From positions 1 through 64,000 of the forward strand of contig JAMLIR010000020.1 in assembly GCA_023954045.1 (NCBI GenBank): a stretch of DNA of 64,000 nt, given 5' to 3'. The position numbers and the translations under genes were made by a program. The notes under the pieces were generated by a model that saw only the letters and a list, made by a program, of their open reading frames with translations, had not been told where the DNA came from and did not search any database. The DNA is from Burkholderiaceae bacterium (GTDB lineage Bacteria > Pseudomonadota > Gammaproteobacteria > Burkholderiales > Burkholderiaceae_E). This document shows positions 21,231 to 28,945 of the stretch, in pieces. Position 1 is the stretch's first letter, and each line of letters starts with the position of its first letter.

Positions 21231-21332
21231 GCGCGCGAACGCCCGGGGATCCTCGGAGATGCGGCGATCGTACCAGCCCGGCCCGCCGGCCGGATGCTTT
21301 AAACTGCCCACGCCCCGGCCTCCCCCCTGGAC

Positions 21333-22091
21333 ATGGAAGCGGACTGCGTCGTCCTCGTCACCGGCGCGGCCCGGCGCATCGGCGCCGAGGTCGCGCGCCA
21401 CCTGCACGCCCTGGGCTGCAGCGTCGCGCTGCACTACCGGCGTTCGGCCGACGACGCCCACCGGCTCGCGGAGTCGCTGAACGCCGCGCGCCCGGACTCG
21501 GCGCTCGCGCTGGCCGCCGACCTGTCGAGCGCGCACGAATGCGCGCGGGTGGTCGCCGAGGCGGCGCACTGGAAGAACCGGCTGGACGCGCTGGTCAACA
21601 ACGCTTCGAGCTTCTACCGCACGCCGATCGGCAGCATCGACGAGCGACAGTGGTCCGAACTGGTCGACGGCAACCTGAAGGCCGCGCTGTTCACCAGCCA
21701 GGCAGCGGCCCCCTGGCTGCGCCTGCGCGGCGGCGCGATCGTCAACGTCTGCGACGTCCACACCGAGCGCCCGCTGCCGCAGTTCTCGGTGTACACCGCG
21801 GCCAAGGCCGGCATCGTCGCGCTGACCCGCGCGCTCGCCCTCGAACTGGCGCCGCAGGTTCGCGTCAATGCAGTGTCGCCGGGCTCGCTCGACTGGCCCG
21901 AGACGCCGGTCTTCAGCGACGAGGAGCGTCGCGCCGGCGAGGCGGCGATCCCGCTCGGGCGGTTGGGCACCGGGCACGACATCGCCCGCGCGATCGAGTT
22001 CCTGCTGTTCGGCAACGACTACGTGACCGGGCACGTGCTCGCCGTCGACGGCGGCGCGAGCCTGGTGTCGCACTGGATCGAGCCGCGCTGA
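21333..22091 (+). CDS. Pteridine reductase / FolM-like short-chain dehydrogenase
   Basis: A 252-residue classical SDR. The cofactor motif is TGAARRIGAEVARHL; the Arg pair after TGAA is typical of pteridine reductases and FolM, which prefer NADPH. The active site is YTAAKAG (Tyr/Lys), preceded by NNASSFYRTPIG and VNVCDVHTERPL. The C-terminus YVTGHVLAVDGGASL is standard for SDRs. Predicted reaction: dihydrobiopterin/dihydrofolate-type pteridine reduction. The gene immediately precedes folB, which supports a pterin role. Confidence 0.85.
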   Translation: MEADCVVLVTGAARRIGAEVARHLHALGCSVALHYRRSADDAHRLAESLNAARPDSALALAADLSSAHECARVVAEAAHWKNRLDALVNNASSFYRTPIGSIDERQWSELVDGNLKAALFTSQAAAPWLRLRGGAIVNVCDVHTERPLPQFSVYTAAKAGIVALTRALALELAPQVRVNAVSPGSLDWPETPVFSDEERRAGEAAIPLGRLGTGHDIARAIEFLLFGNDYVTGHVLAVDGGASLVSHWIEPR

Positions 22092-22122
22092 GCGGCGCTC
22101 CCGCACTCCCGACCGGACCGTC

Positions 22123-22497
22123 ATGCAAGACACCTATCACGACTGCTATCGCATCCTCGTCCAGGACATCGAGATCGACTGCTTCCTGGGCGTCTACGAA
22201 CGCGAGCAGGCGCGGCGCCGGCCGGTCGTCATCGACGTCGAGCTGTACGTGCCGCACGCGGCGAAGATCCATCGCCGCGACACGCTCGCCGAAACCGTCA
22301 ACTACGAGCGCGTGGTGGAGGCCGTCGAGCGCATCGTCGCCGACCGCCGCTTCAAGCTGGTCGAGACGCTGTGCGGCGAACTCGCCGACGACCTCGCGCG
22401 GCTGCCGGGCCTGCGCGCGCTGAAGGTGTCGGTCACCAAGCCGCAGCCGCTGCCGCGCGCGCGCGCGGTGCGCGTCGAGGTCTGGAGGCACCCGTGA
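22123..22497 (+). CDS. folB: Dihydroneopterin aldolase
   Basis: Cleaves 7,8-dihydroneopterin to 6-hydroxymethyl-dihydropterin and glycolaldehyde in folate synthesis. The 124-residue sequence has the family features [20 protein letters not shown], the [12 protein letters not shown] segment, and [14 protein letters not shown] (Glu in the pterin pocket), then [20 protein letters not shown]. Its stop overlaps the ttcA start (GTGA). It forms a short operon with the upstream pteridine reductase (31-base gap). Confidence 0.93.
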   Translation: MQDTYHDCYRILVQDIEIDCFLGVYEREQARRRPVVIDVELYVPHAAKIHRRDTLAETVNYERVVEAVERIVADRRFKLVETLCGELADDLARLPGLRALKVSVTKPQPLPRARAVRVEVWRHP

Positions 22498-23393
22498 GCG
22501 CCGTCGAACTGCCCGCCACGCGCCGCGACGAGAAGCTCGCGTACGAGCGCAACAAGCTGCACAAGCGCCTGCTGCGGCTCGCCGGGCAGGCGATCGGCGA
22601 CTACGGGATGATCGAGGCCGGCGACCGCGTGATGGTCTGCCTGTCGGGCGGCAAGGACAGCTACGCGCTGCTCGACCTGCTGCTCACGCTGCGCAGCCGC
22701 GCGCCGGTGCCGTTCGACGTCGTCGCGGTCAACCTCGACCAGAAGCAGCCCGGCTTCCCGGCCGACGTGCTGCCGCGCTACCTCGAGTCGCTCGGCGTGC
22801 CGTTCCACATCGAGAACCAGGACACCTACTCGATCGTCACGCGCGTGATCCCCGAGGGACGCACGATGTGCTCGCTGTGCTCGCGGCTGCGGCGCGGCAT
22901 CCTGTATCGCGTCGCCGACGAGCTCGGCGCGACGAAGATCGCGCTGGGCCACCACCGCGACGACATCCTCGAGACCTTCTTCCTCAACATGTTCTTCGGC
23001 GGCAAGCTCAAGGCGATGCCGCCCAAGCTCGTCTCCGACGACGGCCGCCACATCGTCGTCCGGCCGCTCGCCTACGTGAAGGAGGAAGACCTCGCCGCCT
23101 GGGCCGAGTGGCGCGAGTTCCCGATCATCCCGTGCAACCTCTGCGGCTCGCAGGAGAACCTGAAGCGCCGCGAGATCAAGCAGCTGATGCGTGAATGGGA
23201 GCGGCGCTTCCCCGGGCGCGTCGAGAACGTGTTCGCGTCGCTCGGCCGCGTCGCGCCGTCGCACCTGATGGACCGCTCGCGGTTCGACTTCGCGGGCCTG
23301 CGGGCCACCGGCGAGCCGTCGCCCGACGGCGACATCGCGTTCGACGCCGATCCGGCGCTCGAATCGCCTCCGCCGCCGCGCCGTCAGCTGTAG
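22494..23393 (+). CDS. ttcA: tRNA 2-thiocytidine(32) synthetase TtcA
   Basis: Iron–sulfur enzyme that thiolates cytidine 32 of tRNA using ATP. The 299-residue product carries the PP-loop SGGKDS (51-56), the two CxxC pairs that hold the 4Fe-4S cluster (Cys126/Cys129 in MCSLC and Cys214/Cys217 in PCNLC), and [20 protein letters not shown]. The start is a GTG overlapping the folB stop. The last ten bases overlap the 3' end of the convergent AraC-family gene, an unusually tight convergent arrangement with no room for a terminator. Confidence 0.95.
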   Translation: MSAVELPATRRDEKLAYERNKLHKRLLRLAGQAIGDYGMIEAGDRVMVCLSGGKDSYALLDLLLTLRSRAPVPFDVVAVNLDQKQPGFPADVLPRYLESLGVPFHIENQDTYSIVTRVIPEGRTMCSLCSRLRRGILYRVADELGATKIALGHHRDDILETFFLNMFFGGKLKAMPPKLVSDDGRHIVVRPLAYVKEEDLAAWAEWREFPIIPCNLCGSQENLKRREIKQLMREWERRFPGRVENVFASLGRVAPSHLMDRSRFDFAGLRATGEPSPDGDIAFDADPALESPPPPRRQL

Positions 23394-24385
23394 GCGCTGC
23401 GGCTCAGCGTCTCGGAGGGCAGTTCGCCGAACATCCGGCGATAGTCCGAGGCGAAGTGGCTCAGGTGCCAGAAGCCCCAGCGGGCGGCGATGTCCTGCAC
23501 CGACCCGCACTGGCGGTCTGCCGACTTCAGGGCGCGACGGACGCCGTTCAGCCTCAGCGCCCGCAGGTAGCTCACGGGATTCACGCGGAGCACCTCGCGG
23601 AAGCTGTACTGCAGAGTGCGCCTGCTGACCCCGAGGTTGCGGCAGAGGTCCTCGATGGTGAGCGGGTCCTCGACGTGCAGCCGCATGTAGTCCTGCGCGC
23701 GACTGACGATCGCATGGCTGCGAGTCGGCGCGTCGCCGCCGACGCGGTCGCAGTCGGGGCCGAGCACGTCGAGCACGCCCGCGAAGATTGCGTGGCCCAG
23801 CGCCTTCTGCATCGCGGCATGCTGGAGCTTTTCCGGGTTGTACGAGATCGACTCCAGGGCCATCAGCAGCAGCTTGCGGAATCGCTCGACGCGCTCGGGC
23901 GGAGGCGAGACCACGCGCACCCCGCGAAGCTCGCGTTCGATGTCGCGCCCCTCGATCTCGCGCGCGTAGCGGCCCAGGTCGTCCACCGGCATCGAGACCG
24001 CAACCAGGTCGAGCTTGGGCGGCGCGCGCAAGTCCAGTTCCTGGCCGTCGCGCAGGACGATCACCGACTGGCGGTGGATCGGCCTGCCGCCGTGATAGCC
24101 CTCGACCTCGGTGGCCACCGGCACGCCGAACATGTACGCGCCCGCCCGCCCGCTCCCGGATTCGTGGACCACCTGGCTGGTGGCCTCGCGAAACAACTGG
24201 ATGCCGCCGAACAGCACCTCGACGAGACTGCCTTCGAACGGACCGGGGGTCAGCTGCTCGTAGACCTGGTCCCAGGCGCTCAGCCGCGCCGCATGCTCGT
24301 CGACGTCGCGCGAGTGCAGCCGGGCGAACGAATACGGCGCGGCGCCCGCGCCGCGGCCCGTCGGCTCCCGGTCGATTGCGGTCAT
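23384..24385 (-). CDS. AraC-family transcriptional regulator of the amine locus
   Basis: A 333-residue regulator. The C-terminal 100 residues form the AraC/XylS double helix-turn-helix domain: [39 protein letters not shown], then [20 protein letters not shown]. The first 220 residues are an effector domain resembling those of ethanolamine/amine-responsive AraC regulators. I start at the ATG giving [10 protein letters not shown], since sequence further upstream is intergenic. It is transcribed divergently from aauB across a 275-base region with direct repeats suited to an AraC dimer, so it is the likely activator of the amine dehydrogenase locus. The inducer is unknown. Confidence 0.88.
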   Translation of the reverse strand: MTAIDREPTGRGAGAAPYSFARLHSRDVDEHAARLSAWDQVYEQLTPGPFEGSLVEVLFGGIQLFREATSQVVHESGSGRAGAYMFGVPVATEVEGYHGGRPIHRQSVIVLRDGQELDLRAPPKLDLVAVSMPVDDLGRYAREIEGRDIERELRGVRVVSPPPERVERFRKLLLMALESISYNPEKLQHAAMQKALGHAIFAGVLDVLGPDCDRVGGDAPTRSHAIVSRAQDYMRLHVEDPLTIEDLCRNLGVSRRTLQYSFREVLRVNPVSYLRALRLNGVRRALKSADRQCGSVQDIAARWGFWHLSHFASDYRRMFGELPSETLSRSAYS

Positions 24386-24515
24386 CGTCGTCCCCAGCGT
24401 TCGTTGCGCGGATGGCAGCGGCCCCGTGGCGTTCCCGACCGCCCGGGCAGACGGTCGAGTTAACACGAAGGCCGGCCCGGTGGCAATGATCCAGCCCCTT
24501 CCCTCGGTCGATCCG

Positions 24516-24614
24516 TTGCATCGACAACCATTTTGGCCGGAAAAGGTGCACCAAAAAGGTGCGTTTGCGGTTGCCATTTTCGGCTAACGCCAAAACCCCG
24601 CCGAAACCTAGAAT
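24516..24614 (+). promoter_or_regulatory. Candidate AraC-controlled promoter region of aauB
   Basis: Two copies of AAAAGGTGC start 13 bases apart (24541-24549 and 24554-24562). They are flanked by a second repeated element, CCATTTT followed by GGC, at 24528-24534 and 24574-24580. A possible -10, TAGAAT (24609-24614), has no recognisable -35 at 16-18 bases, as expected of an activator-dependent promoter. AT-rich blocks here contrast with the surrounding GC. The regulator is most likely the divergent AraC protein. Confidence 0.45.
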
Positions 24615-24660
24615 CCCCGGGCAATCCGGCGAAGACCGGAACCCGACGAGGAGATCGAAC

Positions 24661-25812
24661 GTGGCGAGTCGCAAGGGTGCCCGGCACCTGGTGGGTCTGA
24701 TCCTGGCCTTCGGCCTGACCGCAGCCGTGGCCGATTCGTTCCCCGAGAAACAAACGGTGACGGTACCTCCGCCGGCCGGGCCGTACCGGGTCTACGTCTC
24801 CGACATCGCGATCAACCACATGGTCGACGGGCGCCTGCACGTGGTCGACGTCGACACCGGCCGCTACGTCGGCGTCATCCCCACCGCGTTCGCAGGACAG
24901 TCGGTGCTCTCGCCGGACCGTCGCGAGGTCTACGTCTCCACCACCTACTATTCGCGCCTGTCGCGCGGCACGCGCACCGAGGTGGTCGACATCTGGGACG
25001 CCGCGACGCTCGCCCACAAGGGCGAGATCGTGATTCCCGACCGGCGCGCCCAGGCGCTGAACTACAAGGGCCTGATCACGGTCTCGGCCGACAGCCGCTG
25101 GCTGTTCGTGCAGAACGCCACCCCTGCGAGCACCGTCAGCGTCGTCGACCTGCGCGAGCGCAGGCTGGCCAGCGAGATCGCGACGCCCGGCTGCTGGCTC
25201 GCGCTCCCGGTGCGAAGCGCGCCGCAGCGCTTCGCCACGTTGTGCGGCGACGGGACGATCGAGACGATCACGATCGACGAGGCCGGCGCCCTGAAGTCGC
25301 AGGCCCGCAGCGGGCCGATCTTCGACGCGGACGGCGATCCGCTCTTCGTGCACGCCGAGGCGATCGGCGACCGCCTCTTCTTCGTCTCGTATCTCGGGCA
25401 GGTCCACGAGGTCGACCTGTCGCAGGACAAGCCGCGGCTGCTGGCTCGCTGGCCGCTGGTGCAGGGCGCGGATGCGAAGAAGGCCTGGCGGCCCGGCGGA
25501 TACCAGCTGTTCGCCGTCCACGCGGCCAGCGGCCGGCTGTTCGTGGCCATGCACCCGGGAGGCGCCGAGGGATCGCACAAGAACCCGGCCGCCGAAATCT
25601 GGGCGTTCGACATCGCGACCCGCAAGCGCGTCGCCCGCATGCCCGGCCAGAACGCGATCGCACTGGTCGCGGTACAGGCGACGGCGCCGCGCCTGGTGGC
25701 GCTGGATGCCGTGAAGATGGGCCTGGTGCTGATCGACGCCGGCGCGAAGCCGCGGGTCATCAGCCGGATCGACGGCGTGGCCGACTCGGCCACCCAGCTG
25801 GAACTGCACTGA
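24661..25812 (+). CDS. aauB: Aromatic amine dehydrogenase heavy (alpha) subunit
   Basis: Large, cofactor-free beta-propeller subunit of a periplasmic TTQ amine dehydrogenase (R-CH2-NH2 + H2O + acceptor to aldehyde + NH3). The 383-residue precursor has a signal peptide (about 1-26, cleavage near VADS). WD/YVTN-like blades follow, with repeated phrases such as YRVYVSDIAINHMVDGRLHV, VVDVDTGRYVGVI and SPDRREVYVSTTYYSR, matching MauB/AauB heavy chains. The start is a GTG with AGGAGAT seven bases upstream; a longer frame exists upstream but runs through the promoter region. The stop overlaps the next start (TGATG). The B-E-D-A order and the type of light chain favour aau over mau. Confidence 0.87.
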   Translation: MASRKGARHLVGLILAFGLTAAVADSFPEKQTVTVPPPAGPYRVYVSDIAINHMVDGRLHVVDVDTGRYVGVIPTAFAGQSVLSPDRREVYVSTTYYSRLSRGTRTEVVDIWDAATLAHKGEIVIPDRRAQALNYKGLITVSADSRWLFVQNATPASTVSVVDLRERRLASEIATPGCWLALPVRSAPQRFATLCGDGTIETITIDEAGALKSQARSGPIFDADGDPLFVHAEAIGDRLFFVSYLGQVHEVDLSQDKPRLLARWPLVQGADAKKAWRPGGYQLFAVHAASGRLFVAMHPGGAEGSHKNPAAEIWAFDIATRKRVARMPGQNAIALVAVQATAPRLVALDAVKMGLVLIDAGAKPRVISRIDGVADSATQLELH

Positions 25813-26363
25813 TGCCGGCCCTCGCGACCGACCCGGTGCTCGGGCACGCCGCCGCGGCGGCGCTGGCGATCGTCCTGCTCGCCGGTGCCTGGCACAAGTT
25901 CGCCGACCTGGACGCGTTCGGCCTGGCGGTCGAACGCTACCGCCTGCTTGCACCGGCGGCTGCCCGCGCCACCGCGCTGTGCCTGCCGCCGCTCGAGGCG
26001 CTCGCCGGGCTCCTGCTGCTGCATCCGGCTTCACGCACGGCCGGCGTGGCGCTGGCTGCCGCGATCCTGCTGCTGGTCACCGGGGCGGTCGCGACCAACC
26101 TGCTGCGCGGCCGGCGCGACATCGACTGCGGATGCGGCGCGCCGGGCTCGGCGCAGCGCCTGTCGTGGATCCTGGTCGCGCGCAATGCCGCCCTTCTCGG
26201 CCTGTGCGGGCTCGCCGTCGCACCGACGGCGCCGCGCGAGCTGGTCTGGCTCGACGGATTCACGACCGCGTTCGCCGCGCTGGCGCTCTGGGCGGTCTAC
26301 GGCGCCGTCAACGAACTGTTCTCCGACCCGCAACGATTCAACGCCTCACGGACCGAACCATGA
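25812..26363 (+). CDS. aauE: MauE-like membrane protein for amine dehydrogenase maturation
   Basis: A 183-residue inner-membrane protein with four to five predicted transmembrane helices and the MauE/DoxX-like pattern GAWHKFADLDAFGLAVERYRLL. The cysteine cluster DIDCGCG after the third helix is typical of MauE. Family members are required for disulfide formation or folding of the light subunit in the periplasm, working with MauD. Start and stop overlap the neighbours (TGATG upstream, ATGA downstream), so all four aau genes are translationally coupled. Confidence 0.88.
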   Translation: MPALATDPVLGHAAAAALAIVLLAGAWHKFADLDAFGLAVERYRLLAPAAARATALCLPPLEALAGLLLLHPASRTAGVALAAAILLLVTGAVATNLLRGRRDIDCGCGAPGSAQRLSWILVARNAALLGLCGLAVAPTAPRELVWLDGFTTAFAALALWAVYGAVNELFSDPQRFNASRTEP

Positions 26364-26959
26364 TCGAAGCCCTCGTCGTCTCGAACATCGTCCTGTGGGT
26401 CGCCGTGCTCGCGCTGCTGGGCACGGTGTTCGCGCTGGCGCGCCAGATCGGCGTGTTGTACGAGCGCGTCGCGCCGATGGGCGCGCTGATGCTCGACAGC
26501 GGCCCGAAGGTGGGCGAAGCCGCGCCGGCGCTCGACCTGGTCACGCTCGACGGCCGGCCGTTCCAGACCGGGGGGGCACGCCCGAAGAGCCTGCTGCTGT
26601 TCTTCCTGTCGCCCACCTGCCCGGTGTGCAAGAAGCTGCTGCCGATCCTGCAGCGCGTGGCGGCCGAAGAAGAGCGATGGCTCGAACTCGCGTTCGCCAG
26701 CGACGGCGACCCCGAGGAGCACGCGGCGTTTCGCGCCCGCGCGGGCCTGCAGGGCCATCCGTACCTGCTCTCCGCCGACCTCGGCATGGCCTACCGGATC
26801 GGCAAGTTGCCCTACGCGGTGCTCGTCGACGAGTCCGGAAAGGTCCGCGCCAAGGGGCTGGTCAACTCGCGCGAGCAGATCGAAAGCCTGTTCACCGCCC
26901 GCGACCTCGGCGTCGCGTCGGTCCAGGAGTACCTCGGCATGGAGGCGCGCAGCGCATGA
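26360..26959 (+). CDS. aauD: MauD-like thioredoxin-fold maturation protein
   Basis: A 199-residue membrane-anchored thioredoxin-like protein. One N-terminal transmembrane helix (about 5-28) is followed by a periplasmic thioredoxin domain with the redox motif CPVC in SPTCPVCKKLLP, and KLPYAVLVDESGKVRAKGL near the cis-Pro loop. MauD proteins are needed to form the six or more disulfides of the light subunit; without them the light chain is degraded. It overlaps aauE and aauA by four bases each. Confidence 0.9.
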   Translation: MIEALVVSNIVLWVAVLALLGTVFALARQIGVLYERVAPMGALMLDSGPKVGEAAPALDLVTLDGRPFQTGGARPKSLLLFFLSPTCPVCKKLLPILQRVAAEEERWLELAFASDGDPEEHAAFRARAGLQGHPYLLSADLGMAYRIGKLPYAVLVDESGKVRAKGLVNSREQIESLFTARDLGVASVQEYLGMEARSA

Positions 26960-27483
26960 AGTGGCTCGACGACGCATTCGAACGCTCGACCCGCGCGGCG
27001 GCACAGCGCACCTCGCGACGCAGCGCGCTTGCGCGCGCCGGCCGCTTCCTGGTCGGTGCGACGCTCGCGCTGCCGGTGCTTCCTTTCGACCGCACGTCGC
27101 ACGCCGCGGCCGGCCACGGCGGCGGCAAGTCGAAGGGGCCCGACGACCAGCAGTGCGACTACTGGCGCTACTGCGCGGTCGACGGCTTCCTCTGCTCGTG
27201 CTGCGGCGGAACCGTCAACAGCTGCCCGCCCGGCACCGAACCGTCCAAGGTCTCGTGGATCGGCACCTGCCGCAACCCGGCCGACGGCAAGGACTACCTG
27301 ATCAGCTACTACGACTGCTGCGGCAAGGCCGCGTGCGGACGCTGCCTGTGCAACACCAACCTCGGCGAGCGACCCGCCTACCGGATCACGCTGCACAACG
27401 ACATCAACTGGTGCATGGGAAGCACCAGCACGATGTTCCATTGCACGGCCTCGCTGGTGGTCGGCATCGCTGACAAGAAGTGA
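26956..27483 (+). CDS. aauA: Aromatic amine dehydrogenase light (beta) subunit, TTQ-bearing
   Basis: Catalytic small subunit carrying tryptophan tryptophylquinone. The 175-residue precursor has a long leader with a twin-arginine pair (Arg21-Arg22 in TSRRSALARAGRFLVG), consistent with Tat export. The two Trp that would be cross-linked and oxidised are Trp101 (KVSWIGTC) and Trp152 (DINWCMG). CDYWRYCAVDGFLCSCCGG, GKDYLISYYDCCGKAACGRC and HNDINWC resemble the Alcaligenes faecalis aromatic amine dehydrogenase more than methylamine dehydrogenase. The mature part has 14 Cys, two more than the 12 of methylamine dehydrogenase, as in the AADH type. Likely substrates: phenylethylamine/tyramine-like amines. 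Confidence 0.9.
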   Translation: MKWLDDAFERSTRAAAQRTSRRSALARAGRFLVGATLALPVLPFDRTSHAAAGHGGGKSKGPDDQQCDYWRYCAVDGFLCSCCGGTVNSCPPGTEPSKVSWIGTCRNPADGKDYLISYYDCCGKAACGRCLCNTNLGERPAYRITLHNDINWCMGSTSTMFHCTASLVVGIADKK

Positions 27484-27499
27484 CACGACAGGAGACGAC

Positions 27500-28864
27500 A
27501 TGAAGGGCTGGAAGAAACTGTCGGCAGCCGTCGCGCTTGCCGTCGCCTCGGCCTCCGCGGGCTCCGCGGTGGGCGAGCAGGAAGCCGCGAGACTGGGCAA
27601 GGACCTGACTCCGGTCGGCGCCGAGAAGGCCGGGAGCAAGGACGGGACGATTCCGGCCTGGGATGGCGGCATCACCAAGCCGCCGGCGGGATGGAAGCCG
27701 GGCGATCCGCGCGTCGATCCGTTCAAGGACGACAAGGTCCTGTTCTCGATCGACGCGTCGAACGTCGACAAGTACAAGGACAAGCTCTCCGAGGGCCAGC
27801 AGACGCTGATCCGCACGCTCAAGGGCTACCGGATGGACGTCTACCCGACGCGGCGCTCGTGCGGATATTCCGACGAGATCTACCAGAACAGCGCGAAGAA
27901 CGCCCGCGTGGCGCGACTGGCCGATGGGGGCTGGCAGCTCGAGAACGCGGTCGGCCGCGGCGTGCTGTTCCCGATCCCGAAGAATGGCGCCGAGGCGGTC
28001 TGGAACCACAAGCTGCGCTTCCAGGGCGAAGGGCGCATCGAGCACTACTCGTCGCTGTTCTCCAGCAAGAGCGGCAACTTCTCGCAACTGGCGCAGAACC
28101 AGTGGGTCGTCTATCCGCTGCACGAGACGTCGACCAGGAACTTCGACGACGTGAAGAAGTCGGAGGCCAAGATCCTGAACGAGGTCGTTGCGCCGGCCGC
28201 GCGCGCCGGCGAGATGATCCTGGTGCACTGGTTCCTGGACCGCGGCTCCGACGCCTGGCTGTACTTCCCGGGGCAGCGCCGGGTGCGCCGGGCCCCCTCG
28301 TTCGCCTACGACAACCCGGTGCCCGGCTACGAGAACCTCGAGACGGTCGACCAGTACCCGATGTACGCGGGCGCGATGGACCGGTACGACTGGAAGCTCG
28401 TCGGCAAGAAGGAGATGTACATCCCGTACAACAACTGGAAGCTGATCGACAAGAGCCGCAAGTACAAGGACATCTACCTTCCCGAATACGTCAACCGCGA
28501 CCTGATGCGCTACGAGCTGCACCGCGTCTGGGTCGTCGAGGCGACGCTCAAGGACGGAATGCGGCACATCTTCCCGCGCCGCGTGATGTACATCGACGAG
28601 GACAGCTGGACGCTGATCCTCACCGACCTGTACGACGCGCAGGGCAAGGTCTGGCGCGTCCAGGAGGCCAGCCTCTGGGTCGCACCCGAGATCCCGGCCT
28701 GCGTGAGCCAGGAATTCGTCGGCTACGACCTCAACGTCGGCCGCTACATCGCCGAGACGGCGACGCAGGAGCATCCGCCCACCGACTGGCTCGCCGGCCG
28801 CGAAGGGCGCATCAACCCGAACATGTTCAGCCCCGACGAGCTGCGCCGACGCGGCGAGCGCTGA
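27500..28864 (+). CDS. DUF1329 periplasmic protein (LolA-like fold expected)
   Basis: A 454-residue exported protein: signal peptide at 1-24, then the DUF1329 landmarks ARLGKDLTPVGAEKAGSKDG, IPAWDGGITKPP, DDKVLFSIDASNVDKY, FLDRGSDAWLYFPGQRRVRR and YVNRDLMRYELHRVWVVEA. DUF1329 proteins occur with DUF1302 outer-membrane proteins and RND permeases in clusters for hydrophobic compounds such as aromatics, steroids and long-chain molecules. They are thought to shuttle ligands in the periplasm. GGAG precedes the start and the gap to aauA is only 16 bases, so it is part of the amine transcript. Confidence 0.9.
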   Translation: MKGWKKLSAAVALAVASASAGSAVGEQEAARLGKDLTPVGAEKAGSKDGTIPAWDGGITKPPAGWKPGDPRVDPFKDDKVLFSIDASNVDKYKDKLSEGQQTLIRTLKGYRMDVYPTRRSCGYSDEIYQNSAKNARVARLADGGWQLENAVGRGVLFPIPKNGAEAVWNHKLRFQGEGRIEHYSSLFSSKSGNFSQLAQNQWVVYPLHETSTRNFDDVKKSEAKILNEVVAPAARAGEMILVHWFLDRGSDAWLYFPGQRRVRRAPSFAYDNPVPGYENLETVDQYPMYAGAMDRYDWKLVGKKEMYIPYNNWKLIDKSRKYKDIYLPEYVNRDLMRYELHRVWVVEATLKDGMRHIFPRRVMYIDEDSWTLILTDLYDAQGKVWRVQEASLWVAPEIPACVSQEFVGYDLNVGRYIAETATQEHPPTDWLAGREGRINPNMFSPDELRRRGER

Positions 28865-28893
28865 GGGCTCGGCCATCGGCATCCGATTCGACG

Positions 28894-28918
28894 CGCGCCG
28901 GGCTCCGGGCCCGGCGCG
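28894..28918 (+). other. Intercistronic GC-rich stem-loop
   Basis: A perfect 10-base inverted repeat (CGCGCCGGGC / GCCCGGCGCG) with a 5-base loop, lying in the 81-base gap between the DUF1329 and DUF1302 genes. It lacks a T-run, so it is more likely an mRNA processing or stability element than a full terminator. Confidence 0.5.
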
Positions 28919-28945
28919 ACAACGACAACCAGGAGGAACGGGACC

